DNA from: Singulisphaera sp. GP187
Lineage (GTDB): Bacteria; Planctomycetota; Planctomycetia; Isosphaerales; Isosphaeraceae
Direction: 5' to 3'
Length of the DNA stretch: 64,000 nt
Assembly: GCF_900129635.1 (NCBI RefSeq)
Contig: NZ_FSRB01000001.1
Span: 5,359,501 to 5,423,500 of the forward strand
Positions 1 through 8,889 of this stretch are shown here, piece after piece (position 1 is the first letter of the stretch; each line of letters begins with the position of its first letter). Made by a program: the position numbers and the translations under genes. The notes under the pieces are model-generated. The model saw only the letters and a program-made list of their open reading frames with translations. It ran no database searches and was not told the origin of the DNA.

Positions 1-79
1 ATCCAGCTCGGGCCACAGCCCCCTTCCGTAACCTCCGGATTGCTAACAACTTACGACTTGTGGGTAAGGCATAGCACCG

Positions 80-128
80 AGCGTGGGAACGAGTTTCTCC
101 CGTGAATTTCAGCCTCCGGGGCAGGCAC
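80..128 (+). repeat. Dispersed repeat family A, copy 1
   Basis: A block of about 49 nt beginning GCGTGGGAACGAG and running through TTTCTCCC, GAATTTC and GCCTCCGGGGCAGGCA. The same block is at 4997-5065 and 57112-57182, where it also has the upstream inverted half CTCGTTCCCACGC. Here only the right half is present. It lies directly upstream of the small lipoprotein gene and may carry part of its leader. Confidence 0.7.
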
Positions 129-151
129 CTCGCAGGGATACCGCATGGCAA

Positions 152-376
152 ATGAGAATGATGATGCGATCGCGAGCGCTCTTCGCCCTGCTTCTCACCC
201 TGGCCGGGTGCGGTGGTCCCGAGGCCCCGATCACCGACCCTTCCCAGGTCCCACCGCTGACGGCGGAGCAACTGGAGACGATCAAGCAGAACGATCGGCA
301 GGTTGAAGAGGAAGAAGGCGGGCCGTTTCTGAAGCGGAAAACAAAATACGAGGCGCGGGCAAAGCGACGTGGCTAG
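152..376 (+). CDS. Small lipoprotein, unknown function
   Basis: A 74-residue protein. The N-terminus has several Met/Arg residues, then a hydrophobic stretch and a lipobox ending LLLTLAGCGG, so it is probably exported, lipidated and membrane-anchored. The mature part is acidic and then ends in a Lys/Arg-rich tail (FLKRKTKYEARAKRRG). ATGs at 152, 158, 161 and 164 could all start it. Starting further upstream, at 83, would add residues encoded by dispersed repeat A and bury the signal peptide, so that start is rejected. The PPLTAEQLETIKQND segment resembles the second small lipoprotein at 56796-57050 in style (short, charged, proline-rich), a common planctomycete gene type. No function can be assigned. 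Confidence 0.65.
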   Translation: MRMMMRSRALFALLLTLAGCGGPEAPITDPSQVPPLTAEQLETIKQNDRQVEEEEGGPFLKRKTKYEARAKRRG

Positions 377-427
377 CGCTGAGTTGGGCGAGCTGGGCGA
401 GGAGTCGCGTCCGGGCTTGCTTGGCCC

Positions 428-730
428 TCAGCGAGCCCGCTCGTATCCCAGCGACAGAAGCACCTCGAGCACTTCTCTCCAGGTCGGAAACTTCCGGCCG
501 CTCGTCTGCTTGTACTGCTGGATCGCCAGGATGAATTCCAGCTCCTCCGGCGAATAGTCGGGGTCGCAGGTCGTCGGATCGGTGCCGCGGCGGCGGGTGC
601 TGGCCGCGCGGGCCTCGGCGGCGCGTTGGGCCCTGGCGATTGCCGTGCCATCCCCGCAGGCGGCGAGAAGCTCCTGATCTCGCTCCGGAAGCGTGAGGCG
701 AGGATTCACCGGCGTGTCGGTACGTGACAT
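428..730 (-). CDS. Conserved small hypothetical protein
   Basis: A 100-residue soluble protein from an ATG at 730 ([20 protein letters not shown]). The N-terminal half is Arg/Ala-rich and probably helical. The C-terminal 45 residues ([16 protein letters not shown], then [19 protein letters not shown]) look like a compact conserved helical domain of a type I recognise from planctomycete hypothetical proteins; no biochemical role is known to me. The frame stays open to 937, but the added part is low-complexity and the domain sits entirely downstream of 730, so the shorter start is preferred. Its nearest neighbours are the opposite-strand lipoprotein and a transposase, so context gives no clue. 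Confidence 0.6.
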   Translation of the reverse strand: MSRTDTPVNPRLTLPERDQELLAACGDGTAIARAQRAAEARAASTRRRGTDPTTCDPDYSPEELEFILAIQQYKQTSGRKFPTWREVLEVLLSLGYERAR

Positions 731-737
731 GAGCTCG

Positions 738-1240
738 CGAGGCCTGGACGACTTCAACATGGAGGCGATCCTCGAAGGGCGGCTGCCGACATATTTCAGA
801 GGCCGAAGGTGGACCCCCCCCTCCCGATCGCCAGTCGATTTGTGCGCGGGGCGGATGGGAGAGGGCGCCGCGGATGACGGAGTTGAGACTTTAGCCCTAG
901 CCAAGCAATGAGCGCGCCGTTGAGAACAAATCAGCACGAAGATTCAGACAAAATTGATCGCAGGCACGAATGACGGGACCAAAGACGTGTTAAAGGATGG
1001 GCTGGGCCTGTTGCTTCGGGACGCTCAGCCGTTTCAGGCGAGGGGGCAAATCCAAATCGTGTCGCTCGCGTGCGTAGTCGTGCGCCGAGAATTGCTCACA
1101 GGACGGAGCGAAATCGGAGTTTGCAAAGCCTTAGGCGACCGGTATCTGGAAATCTACCCGTGTTCGGAGTTATGCTCGCAAAAGCACGGTAGGGGAACAC
1201 ATCCAGGACTGTCAACTCTCCAGCACGGAGGTTCTTCAAC
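738..1240. other. Intergenic region upstream of transposase
   Basis: About 500 bases with no convincing gene. A good Shine-Dalgarno (GGAGG near 1228) precedes the transposase ATG at 1241. I could not identify the left terminal inverted repeat of the element by eye. Confidence 0.4.
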
Positions 1241-2468
1241 ATGGAAGGCTCCGCCGACCACATTGATGCACTGCTTCGCTCGGGGGCCCGACGACTCACC
1301 GGACATCAGCGCCGGCTCTTCCAGGCCGAGGTGACTACCAAACTTTGCCATGGCAGTGCCCGACTGGCCGAACGACGTTTCGGCTGGGGACGCGATACGA
1401 TCGAGAAGGGACTGCACGAGTCCCAGCAGGGCGTTCGCTGCCTGGAGAACTTCGCCGCCCGCGGCCGAAGGCGAAGCGAGGAGAAGGATCCGCGCCTGGC
1501 GGCCCTGATCCGCGCCGTCGTGGAACCCCACACCTACGCCGACCCAGGACTCCAGTCGTCACGTCGGTACACGAATTTGTCGGCCGCCGAGGTGTGTCAG
1601 GCTTTGATCGGTCAGGGTTATCCCAAGGCGGAGTTGCCCAGCGAACGCACGATGCGTGACATCCTCAATCGCATGAACTACCGCCTCAAGCGGATCCAGA
1701 AGGGCAAGCCACTGAAGAAGACCGAGGAGACCGACGCGATCTTCGCCCACGTGCAGGAGGTGCGTGACGAGGTCCGTGGCGATCCCGAAGTGCTGGAGAT
1801 CTCCATGGATACCAAAGCGAAGGTGAGCCTGGGCGATTACGTCCGTGGGGGGAAAAACCCGGACCGACGCGCAGGGCGTGGTGGCCAAGGGCTGGGATCA
1901 TGACCCCCCGGCGAAGGAGAAATTGGTCCCCGTCGGCATCCTGAGCGTTGCGACCGGGGCATTGATGCTCATCTTCGGATGGCACGAGACCAGCGACGCC
2001 TGGGTGGATGCCTTGCAGATGTGGTGGCGTCAGGTCAAGCGGGCCCACCGATCGATCAAACGCCTGGTGATCTACCTGGACAACGGGCCGAAGAACTCCG
2101 GGCGGCGGACCCAGTTCTTGAAACGGATGGTGCAGTTCGCCGACTGGTCAGGGCTGGAGGTGCGCTTGGTGTACTATCCTCCCTACCACAGCAAATACAA
2201 TCCGATCGAACGGTGTTGGTCGGCGCTGGAGAAGAAGTGGAACGGAGTCTTACTGAACAGCTTGGAGGTCGTTCTCCAATGCGCCCGGCGGATGACCTGG
2301 AAAGGGCGGCACCCGACAGTGAAATGCCTTGATGGCCATTATCCAAACGGTATTCGAGTTCCCGCCAAGCAAATGAAAGCGTACGAGGCTCGCCTGCAAC
2401 GCTCAACGGCACTGCCCAAATACGACATTATCATCAAGCCAAAAACAGCAGACATGCAGGTAAAGTAA
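1241..2468 (+). pseudogene. ISAzo13-type DDE transposase, frameshifted
   Basis: Two overlapping reading frames together make one transposase of about 408 residues, the usual length for ISAzo13-type (Rhodopirellula-type) transposases. The first part (1241 to about 1852) carries the N-terminal helix-turn-helix-like region and ends in EISMDTKAKVSLGDYVRGGK, which contains the first catalytic Asp region. The second (from about 1850) carries LVIYLDNGPKNSGRRTQFLK and VYYPPYHSKYNPIERCWS, the second Asp and the Glu region. The frames join at a run of six G followed by five A (1847-1857). Removing one G restores a continuous RGGKTRTD reading. GGAGG precedes the ATG. Terminal inverted repeats and target duplication were not found by eye. 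Probably a decayed insertion sequence; slippage expression at the G run cannot be excluded. Confidence 0.8.
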
Positions 2469-2730
2469 TTCTTGCCGGACGCCTTAATTCGTTACAAGAC
2501 TTGGGTTGTGCGTTGAATGCGTTAGATGCACAGTTTGTATAAACTATTAGGTTGTTTTGCTATGATGGTGGTTGAATGCGCTCTTTATTTTATGACATTC
2601 ATTGCCAACCTCGTCGGAAATTCGGGCGTGGGTGCGCAGCCGATCGAACTGGCCTGGCCGGGTGGGCAGGCTCAGGAGCGTTCGCCTCCGAAGGGGGATT
2701 CCGGGTGGTGACGGCCGACTTGCCGGGGCC

Positions 2731-3195
2731 TCAGTCCTTCCCCGGGCCCGACTCGAGCGGGGACTCCTCGGAAGCGGCGAGGAGCTCCGGTGCCGCCGTC
2801 GGACGATCCAGGGTCGCGGGCGGGATTGAACGGGCAGCGGGAGTCCCGCACGCTACGAGGAGCTCGTCGAAGTGAATCGGTTTCGTCAGCATGAGGTCGG
2901 GCTTCAACGATTTCAGCCCAGGAAGACTTGCTGGCCCGAGCAGGCCCGAGACCACGGCCACTCGGGACGGAATCCCGGCTTCTCGGACGTAGCGGAGCAC
3001 CTCCTCGCCGCTGCCGTCGATCAGGCCGAGGTCGAGCACAATCCAGTCGGGCGGCGAATCCAACTGCACCAACGCCTTCTCGATTGACCGCGACGATGAA
3101 ACCTGCCAACCTTGGCCTTGGAACAGTCTTTTTAAGGCGTATAGGGTCGCCATGTCGTCCTCGACGATGAGGACACGGTCCTTCCTGTCCATCAT
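2731..3195 (-). CDS. Single-domain response regulator
   Basis: A 154-residue receiver-domain protein that would take a phosphoryl group from a histidine kinase. The domain starts almost at residue 1: acidic pair EDD at 12-14, phospho-acceptor Asp55 in IVLDLGL, Ser83 in VVSG, and the conserved Lys105 in MLTKPIHFDEL. There is no DNA-binding output domain. The last 40 residues are a Pro/Ala/Ser-rich tail. A start at 3195 (MMDRKD) is chosen because a GGAG lies about 10 nt upstream and the receiver fold begins there; upstream codons to 3267 are unlikely to be translated. No histidine kinase lies nearby, so it is an orphan regulator. It probably acts through protein-protein contacts. Confidence 0.85.
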   Translation of the reverse strand: MMDRKDRVLIVEDDMATLYALKRLFQGQGWQVSSSRSIEKALVQLDSPPDWIVLDLGLIDGSGEEVLRYVREAGIPSRVAVVSGLLGPASLPGLKSLKPDLMLTKPIHFDELLVACGTPAARSIPPATLDRPTAAPELLAASEESPLESGPGKD

Positions 3196-3321
3196 CCTTG
3201 TTTTCTCCTGTGGGTGTAGCATCGATGGGGGGGGCATGGGGCCGATTTCGCTTGGGGGCCACACCAAGTCTAGGTGACAATGTCGCCCGTGGAGGAAATT
3301 GTTGGATTTTGGGGGTCTGAG

Positions 3322-4731
3322 TCAACGTTTCGAGAGGTCTGTGATCGAGATTTCGGCCAGGGAGGCTTGGAGCCGGCTGAGGATTTCCGGCATCCAGTCT
3401 TGGTGTTCGGGCTTCATGGCGCAGGCTCTCAGGCAGACGATCTCTTCCGCGTCCCATCGGAGAACCGGGTTGGCGGCTTCGAGCATGACTCGCGGGAAGC
3501 TGGAGAGGGCGAGGTGGAGGTCTCGCTCCGCGGCGGCTGCGAACACCCGCCGGGCCTGCGCGGAGGATTCGCGGGCCGATTCCGCTCGTACCGCCCAGAC
3601 GTTGATATCCAGCTCAGGCGGAAACAGAGGGGCGAGCCGCGCGTCCTGCTCCAAGGCCCGATGAAGGGTGAGCGCCGCTGCGCGGCAGGACTCGAGGCTG
3701 GTTGCGAACGTGCCCCCGGGGTCGAGCGGGAGCAGCCGCATGGTCGTCCAGAGGGCGACCGCCGAGGCCCCCGGCCTCGAGCATTCGAGCGAGATTTCGC
3801 CCAGGTGCAGCTCGTCCGAACTGAAGTAGGTATAGGGCGAGGCATGTTGATAGAATCGGCCGACGCCAGGGTCGCGGAAGAGCACGCAGCCACAGCCGTA
3901 GGGTTGGAGGCCATGCTTATGGGGGTCGATCACGATCGAATCCGCCTCGCCGATCCGGTCGTAGGCGGCCTTGGTCTCGGGCTCGAGGTTTCTCGCCAGC
4001 GTGAAGTATCCTCCGTAGGCCGAGTCGACATGGACCCGGAAGTCGTACCGCTCTCGAAGCGCGAGCACCGCGGGGAGCGGGTCGACCGACCCGGCGGCCG
4101 TCGCCCCGAGCGTGACCACAACCGTACCCACCTTGCCGGTGGCCAGGGCTTGCTCCAAGCTCCCCACGTCCATCCGTCCGCGCCGATCGACCGCGATCGT
4201 CTCGAACGGGATATTGAGGACGGCCGAGAGCCGCGAGTGCGTGTAATGGGCTTGGGCCGAGGCGACCACCGCCTTGCCCGGACGTAATTCCCGACCGACC
4301 CAGAGGGCCTCGAAGTTGGCGATCGTGCCCCCGCCGCAGAGGTGGCCGAGGTGCGTCTCCCAGCCGAACATCCGGGCGATCTGGGCCACCGCCTCCTTCT
4401 CCATCGCCGAGCTGGCGCGGCCACCGTCCAAGGCGTGGTTGTTCGGATTCACGAACATCGCCAAGGCATACGCGAGCCGGGCGAGCGAATGCGGCGGCTT
4501 GAGCATCTGCCCGATGTACAGCGGGTGCTGATAGGGGTAATTCTCCCTCATCCGTTCCGCGGCCTCTTTCAAGGCCGCGCGGAGCGGTCCGAGGTCGGGA
4601 TCCGGTGCGGATTCGGGCAAATGGCGAAAACCTTGGTCCATCGTCCGAAGGGCTTCGCCGAGCAATTCCAGACTCTTGTGGTCAAACGTCATGAGATTCG
4701 CCGCTCTCAACGGGGCCGGTTCATTCCTCAT
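3322..4731 (-). CDS. PLP-dependent group II decarboxylase family protein
   Basis: A 469-residue cytosolic enzyme of the aspartate aminotransferase fold, glutamate/aromatic amino-acid decarboxylase group. Seen in sequence: the N-terminal YPYQHPLYIGQMLKPPH region, the PLP-phosphate binding segment GHLCGGGTIANFEALW, HVDSAYGGYF with the PLP-ring Asp, and the Schiff-base lysine in SIVIDPHKHGLQPYGCG. The substrate (amino acid or derivative) cannot be deduced; some relatives are annotated only as 'aspartate aminotransferase family'. Start: an in-frame GTG lies at 4743, but ATG 4731 is preceded by GGAG at ideal spacing and is preferred. The gene stands alone, followed downstream by the response regulator on the same strand with a gap of about 130 nt. 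Confidence 0.85.
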   Translation of the reverse strand: MRNEPAPLRAANLMTFDHKSLELLGEALRTMDQGFRHLPESAPDPDLGPLRAALKEAAERMRENYPYQHPLYIGQMLKPPHSLARLAYALAMFVNPNNHALDGGRASSAMEKEAVAQIARMFGWETHLGHLCGGGTIANFEALWVGRELRPGKAVVASAQAHYTHSRLSAVLNIPFETIAVDRRGRMDVGSLEQALATGKVGTVVVTLGATAAGSVDPLPAVLALRERYDFRVHVDSAYGGYFTLARNLEPETKAAYDRIGEADSIVIDPHKHGLQPYGCGCVLFRDPGVGRFYQHASPYTYFSSDELHLGEISLECSRPGASAVALWTTMRLLPLDPGGTFATSLESCRAAALTLHRALEQDARLAPLFPPELDINVWAVRAESARESSAQARRVFAAAAERDLHLALSSFPRVMLEAANPVLRWDAEEIVCLRACAMKPEHQDWMPEILSRLQASLAEISITDLSKR

Positions 4732-4996
4732 AGACGACTCCACTGTCTTGCGGCTCTCAGGTCAAGAGCGACAACCCACCTTTCGAGCGTGCGTAAGCAA
4801 TCTGGCTGACGATTTTTTGGAGGGTGGGCACGGCCCACCAGGTTTCGCCCTCAAGGACGAAGCGCGACCTGTCGCTGCTTTGCCTCTTGGCAAATGGCGT
4901 GTGCCGTACCTGTTCCGTAAGAAGTATTTATGGCTTGTTGTAAGCTGAAATCGTAATGCACGTGTTTTGTAGAGACTGTAGCAAGGATACCGGGAT

Positions 4997-5065
4997 CTCG
5001 TTCCCACGCTCGGCGTGGGAACGAGTTTCTCCCGCGAATTTCGGCCTCCGAGGCAGGCAGACGGC
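4997..5065 (+). repeat. Dispersed repeat family A, copy 2
   Basis: Fullest copy together with 57112-57182. It starts with a perfect inverted repeat, CTCGTTCCCACGC then GCGTGGGAACGAG, that can form a hairpin, followed by TTTCTCCCGCGAATTTCGG and CCTCCGAGGCAGGCAGACGG. It lies in the 780-base gap between the decarboxylase and the FHA genes. Confidence 0.8.
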
Positions 5066-5090
5066 CCGGTTTCCTTGCGACAGACTCCAT

Positions 5091-5316
5091 TTTGCAGCCC
5101 CGGAGGGGCGACCGTTCCTAGCCAGGGGCGCAAGCCACTTGTGTATATTCGGCATATTTATGCATGCAGCCCCGAAGGGGCGACCGTCAGAGCCGGCACA
5201 CGCGTTTGAAGGTCGCCCCTTCGGGACTGTGAAAGCAAATTCAGATTTTAACTCATCTTTGTTCTAAGGGGTTTGCGTCCCCTGGCTAGGAACGGTCGCC
5301 GCTACGGGGCTGCAAA
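5091..5316. repeat. Foldback (nested inverted-repeat) element 1
   Basis: Outer arms 5091-5136 and 5271-5316 are inverted copies (TTTGCAGCCCC ... GACCGTTCCTAGCCAGGGG), about 90% alike by eye. Inside lies a second inverted pair with CCCCGAAGGGGCGACC (near 5172) and its complement (near 5210). The arms themselves contain small palindromes of the GCCCC-nnn-GGGGC type. The layout is the same as at 15519-15728 and 21091-21316. No coding potential. Confidence 0.75.
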
Positions 5317-5508
5317 ATGCATGCATGACTTTTCTGACTTGCAATCGTTTCAAGTTGAGTCCCGTGGAAGGGGGCGTTGAAGGGCGATCGGGGGCGTGCT
5401 ATATCTGTAAAGAACACGTGCGAATGCGCTGGTTTCGTGGGTCAGGGGCGATCGCACCGCGGTTCCGCTCGAACGATCCAACAAGAACAAACAGAAGAAG
5501 GTGGGCCC

Positions 5509-6381
5509 GTGGAATCAGGGACGCCGCGGAGAGAGACGGGGCCGGCGCGGCGGCAGGCGACCGTCCTGGAATCGGTGGAGGAGATCCGAACGCAGGCCCG
5601 TGCCTCGTCGGCTCGGACCGTGCAGGAGGTTGCGCCCAAGACGCAGGCCGATCGGGTTTCGGGGGACGAGACGCCGGTGTTCCGCCCGGTCGCTCGGCCG
5701 CCGATGGCGCTGCTCCACGTCCTTGACGATGGGGAGACGACCGGCGAGGTGATTCGGATCCGGGGCGACTCGTTCCTGATCGGGCGGGTCGAGGGGAACC
5801 TGGTGATCCCGCATGATACGGGCATGTCCGGGCGCCACGCGGAGATCGTCCGTCGCAGCGACGGGGGCGGCTGGTCGTGGCATCTCCGCGACCTGGGGAG
5901 CACTAACGGCACGTTCGTTCGGGCGTCGACCGTCCTGCTCCACCAGGACCAGGAGTTCATGGTCGGATCGCGGCTCTTTCGGTTCCATGCCCCTGCGCCT
6001 GTCTCCGCCGTGGAGGAGCCGTCGCGGGCGAACGCGACCCGCAAGTGGGAGGTGCCGTCGCGTGGAGGCGCTGGCGGCTTGGCTCCAGGGGCGGCCCCGG
6101 CTTGCCTCGTGGAGATCTCGAAGGGGGCCGAGGTCCGCCGGCACACGCTGACCGAGGGGGAATCCTGGCTCGGACGCGACCCGAGTCGTTGCGCGATCGT
6201 CGTCGACGACCCGTTCGTCGACCCTCGCCACGCGCGGATCTACCGGGACGAGAAGGGCCGCTGGTTGGTCGCCAACGACCGATCGCGCAACGGCGTCTGG
6301 GGCCGCGCCTCGGAGGTTGCTCTCGAACGCGGCGGATATTTTCAATGCGGCGAACAGCGGTTTCTCTTGAAAGCCCTCTGA
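5509..6381 (+). CDS. Double FHA-domain protein
   Basis: A 290-residue cytosolic protein with two forkhead-associated domains, modules that bind phosphothreonine peptides. FHA1 is at about 82-160 with the signature FLIGR, SGRH, and DLGSTNGTFV. FHA2 (about 215-288) keeps LGRD, HARIY and RSRNGVWG but lacks the usual S in the RH loop (DPRHAR), so it may bind weakly. The N-terminal 65 residues are Arg/Gln-rich and disordered. GTG 5509 is chosen: AGAAGG lies 8 nt upstream and the open frame before it reads repeat-derived sequence. The next gene, also FHA, starts 19 nt downstream, so the two form an operon. A plausible phospho-partner source is the Ser/Thr kinase at 9920-12436, which is inference. 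Confidence 0.85.
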   Translation: MESGTPRRETGPARRQATVLESVEEIRTQARASSARTVQEVAPKTQADRVSGDETPVFRPVARPPMALLHVLDDGETTGEVIRIRGDSFLIGRVEGNLVIPHDTGMSGRHAEIVRRSDGGGWSWHLRDLGSTNGTFVRASTVLLHQDQEFMVGSRLFRFHAPAPVSAVEEPSRANATRKWEVPSRGGAGGLAPGAAPACLVEISKGAEVRRHTLTEGESWLGRDPSRCAIVVDDPFVDPRHARIYRDEKGRWLVANDRSRNGVWGRASEVALERGGYFQCGEQRFLLKAL

Positions 6382-6400
6382 CACGCGGGATTGCCGGTTT

Positions 6401-7774
6401 ATGACGAGATCCTGGACGATCGGCAGCGACCCTGACTGTGACCTGGTGGTCGACCACCAGGCCGTCTCAGCGCGGCACTGCCGACTGACTTCCGTCGGCG
6501 GCACCGGCTACTTGCTCGAAGACCTGGGCTCGACCAACGGGACGTTCGTCGATGGCCAGCCGGTCACGGCTCCCTTGCGCGTGAGTCAGGACAACCGGAT
6601 CACGCTCGGCCGATCGCAACCGATGCCGTGGCCCGAGGACTCCGTGACCCGCAAGCTCACGGCGCCGACGGTGCGCGTGCTCAGGATCGGGCGTGAACCG
6701 GACAACGACCTCGTGGTCGATCTGCCGACCGTCTCGAGCTACCACGCGCGGGTGGTCTGGAGCGGCCGTCCGGGCCAGGCGGAGATCGAGGACCTTGGCT
6801 CGTCGAACGGGACGGCCGTCGGTGCGCCCGAGCGCAAGGCCGCGCGGGCCGTTGTGTCGCTGGAGGATACGATCTACCTCGGCATGTACCCGCTTTCGGC
6901 CGCCCGGATCTTCGAGGCGCTGGGACCTCCGCCGGGCCTGCTGCGCGTGGGAGCCGACCCGGTGGTGATCGGCCGCGACCCCGGCGGGATCGGGATCGGA
7001 CCCGTTTTGAGGCCCCTGCTCTTTCTCGGGTTGGGACCGCTGGCCGGCGTATTGGCGGTGGCCACGTCGGGGTTCGACCCGAAGACGCTCACGAATGACC
7101 CCGAGCAATGGGCCGGCGCGGGTCGGACGCTCGCGACGCTCCTCTCGCGGTTGGGGCTGGGGGCTGTTGGTCTTGGCCTCGTGATTGGAGCCGGAGTCGG
7201 AGCGGGAACGCGAACGTTTCCCCCGGCCGGACTCGAACTCGGTCGCTGGCTGGTGCGCGTCGCGCTGGCGGCGATGCTTTGCCTGGTCGCCGGCCTGCTG
7301 GAATGGGAGACGTTCCGGGTGCTGTCGGGCGCGGATCTGGCGGAGCCGTCGGCTCTCGCGATGCTCTGGCTCGGCGCGGGGGTGGGGCTCACGCTGGGTC
7401 TGGTCGTCGCGACGGCCGCCTCGCGACCGGCGGTGGCCTGGATCTTGGTGGCGTTCCTGGCGGTTCTGCTGTGGGGACTGGGCGGCGAGAGCCGTTCCTG
7501 GCTTGGCCTGCCCGCCTGGGCGCGGCGGGCGGCGGGTCTGAATCCGTCGCGGTGGGTGTTCGAGGGGCTGCTCTTGAACGCCTCCGCACGCGCGCCGGCC
7601 CCGGCTGGGACGTTGGAGGACCTGGCCGAGCCCTTCTTCTCGGCCGCGACCGATCGCACGGGACCTGGAGCGGTGACGCTCGCGCTCGGGGCGTTGTGGC
7701 TCGGCTGGGGAGCCGTCGCTCTGTTCATCGCGGCGGAGACTCGCCCGCCGCCGGCCGAACGCCCCGCGCCTTGA
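6401..7774 (+). CDS. FHA-FHA-membrane protein (ABC-2-like permease part, no ATPase)
   Basis: A 457-residue protein. Two FHA domains at about 1-85 (IGSDPDCDLVV, SARHCRL, DLGSTNGTFV) and 92-170 (IGREPDNDLVV, SSYHARV, DLGSSNGTAV) are followed by several hydrophobic segments (about 215-440) with Gly/Ala/Leu-rich helices. In the common planctomycete and cyanobacterial relatives the order is FHA-FHA-ABC ATPase-ABC2 membrane domain. Here no Walker A, LSGGQ or Walker B motif lies between FHA2 and the membrane part. Instead there is a short linker (GLLRVGADPVVIGRDPGG) that looks like the start of another FHA-type strand. It could be a phosphopeptide-tethered membrane platform, or a permease that has lost its motor. 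Co-transcribed with the upstream FHA gene; its 3' end overlaps the convergent M48 gene by 50 nt. Confidence 0.75.
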   Translation: MTRSWTIGSDPDCDLVVDHQAVSARHCRLTSVGGTGYLLEDLGSTNGTFVDGQPVTAPLRVSQDNRITLGRSQPMPWPEDSVTRKLTAPTVRVLRIGREPDNDLVVDLPTVSSYHARVVWSGRPGQAEIEDLGSSNGTAVGAPERKAARAVVSLEDTIYLGMYPLSAARIFEALGPPPGLLRVGADPVVIGRDPGGIGIGPVLRPLLFLGLGPLAGVLAVATSGFDPKTLTNDPEQWAGAGRTLATLLSRLGLGAVGLGLVIGAGVGAGTRTFPPAGLELGRWLVRVALAAMLCLVAGLLEWETFRVLSGADLAEPSALAMLWLGAGVGLTLGLVVATAASRPAVAWILVAFLAVLLWGLGGESRSWLGLPAWARRAAGLNPSRWVFEGLLLNASARAPAPAGTLEDLAEPFFSAATDRTGPGAVTLALGALWLGWGAVALFIAAETRPPPAERPAP

Positions 7775-8873
7775 GCCGATCGAGCCGGTCCCAGGCCGCC
7801 GGGTGGGCCCGGTAGTGGTTCTCGACCAGCGTCAGGCCCGACTTCAAGTCAGGCACCACCCGGCCGTTCCGGAACCCGTTCCGCTCCGAGAACCCTTGGA
7901 GCTTGATCAGGAACATCAACGCCTCGCGACGCGTTTGGTTCAATTGAGTCGTCATCCGCTGATAGGACCAGGTGTCGGCCGCGAACTCCTGCGCATCGGG
8001 GTAGCCCAGCCCGATCGGCACCAACAGTTGGTTCAGCGTGTCGACCCCTTGCGCCTTGCCGGCCGCTTGGCCGGCCGCGACCAGGTTCAGGGCGTGCTTG
8101 AGGTCGACGTGGGCGATCTCGTGCCCGAGCGCAAACTGCAACGCGTAATCCTGTTCGGGCTCAACCGCCTCGCCGACCAGTTGGAACAAGCCCCTCGCGA
8201 CGTAGATGTAGCCTCCGGGGAGCGAGAACGCGTTGACCTCGTCGGAGTCGAGCACGGTGAATTTGTACTCGACCTCCTTCCGCGCCACGTTCGCAATCAA
8301 GGGGCCGCTGACCCGCTTGAGCCGCTGGATGTCCCCGTCTGGGTCGACCGGATTGCTCGCCAGCACGAGCCCGTGCAACTCGGCGCCGAGGCGGGCCTCC
8401 TCGGCCGGGGTCAGTCGACCGAGGTCGAGCGAATCGGCCCAGATCGCTCCGGGGGTTGGCGCGGGCCGCGGATGATCCGGAGCGGTGCGCGTCGGGGCCG
8501 AAGAGGAAGGATCAGGCTCCCCGTTCTCCGCCGGAGGCATGGAGTTTCGCAAAGCCGAGGCCGGGGCCGGTTCAGGCTCGGGTTCCGGTTCGGGCGGACT
8601 GTTTGGCTCCGGGAGGTTCTGGGGGGCTCGCAAGGGGACCTCGTCGTCCGGCGGGACGTTGTGAGGAAGGTCCGATTGCGATTGCGATTGCGAGGGGGAC
8701 GACAAGGGCAAAGACGCGAGGGGCAACTGCGGCGGGACGTTCGCGAGCCGTTCCCGGTCGTGGCGGAGCCGCTCACGGTAGGACCGGGATTCTGCGCCCA
8801 CCAACCCGATGACCAGGGCGGTGTAGAGTCCGCCGACGGCTGCCGCCGTGGTGTACCGAGATCTCGTCGTCAT
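7725..8873 (-). CDS. M48-family zinc metalloprotease, membrane-anchored
   Basis: A 382-residue protein. An N-terminal hydrophobic segment (about 8-27) anchors it. A long Pro/Glu/Ser-rich linker (about 40-145, with a PEPEPEPEP run) leads to the peptidase domain: the zinc site HEIAH at about 251-255 in FALGHEIAHVDLKH, and the third ligand Glu in AQEFAADTWSYQRM. The family cleaves unfolded or membrane-associated proteins (HtpX/BepA-like); the catalytic domain here is probably in the periplasm. Start 8873 has GGAGG 6 nt upstream, and does not overlap the preceding gene, whereas the longer frame to 8924 would. It sits 16 nt after a secreted protein gene, so the two are likely one operon. Confidence 0.85.
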   Translation of the reverse strand: MTTRSRYTTAAAVGGLYTALVIGLVGAESRSYRERLRHDRERLANVPPQLPLASLPLSSPSQSQSQSDLPHNVPPDDEVPLRAPQNLPEPNSPPEPEPEPEPAPASALRNSMPPAENGEPDPSSSAPTRTAPDHPRPAPTPGAIWADSLDLGRLTPAEEARLGAELHGLVLASNPVDPDGDIQRLKRVSGPLIANVARKEVEYKFTVLDSDEVNAFSLPGGYIYVARGLFQLVGEAVEPEQDYALQFALGHEIAHVDLKHALNLVAAGQAAGKAQGVDTLNQLLVPIGLGYPDAQEFAADTWSYQRMTTQLNQTRREALMFLIKLQGFSERNGFRNGRVVPDLKSGLTLVENHYRAHPAAWDRLDRLKARGVRPAAGESPPR

Positions 8874-8889
8874 CCGTGGCCTCCGTCGT

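Noticed and set aside
428-937. Long open frames antisense or out of phase throughout the window (for example opposite hemA, carB and pnkp)
   Set aside because: High GC at the third codon position keeps other frames open. These frames lack family motifs, ribosome sites and sensible starts, and overlap well-supported genes.
1847-1857. Classical programmed -1 frameshift for the transposase
   Set aside because: The needed shift is +1 (or -2), not -1, and the run is not a standard X-XXY-YYZ heptamer for that direction. An indel is simpler.
2526-2711. Open frame with a hydrophobic start (MHSLYKLLGCFAMMVVECALYF)
   Set aside because: No ribosome site, no homology recognised, and it runs into sequence antisense to the response regulator tail region. 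Not supported as a gene.
5400-5508. Upstream extension of the first FHA protein to 5377
   Set aside because: The extra 44 codons read through non-coding DNA without family similarity, whereas GTG 5509 has a well-spaced AGAAGG.
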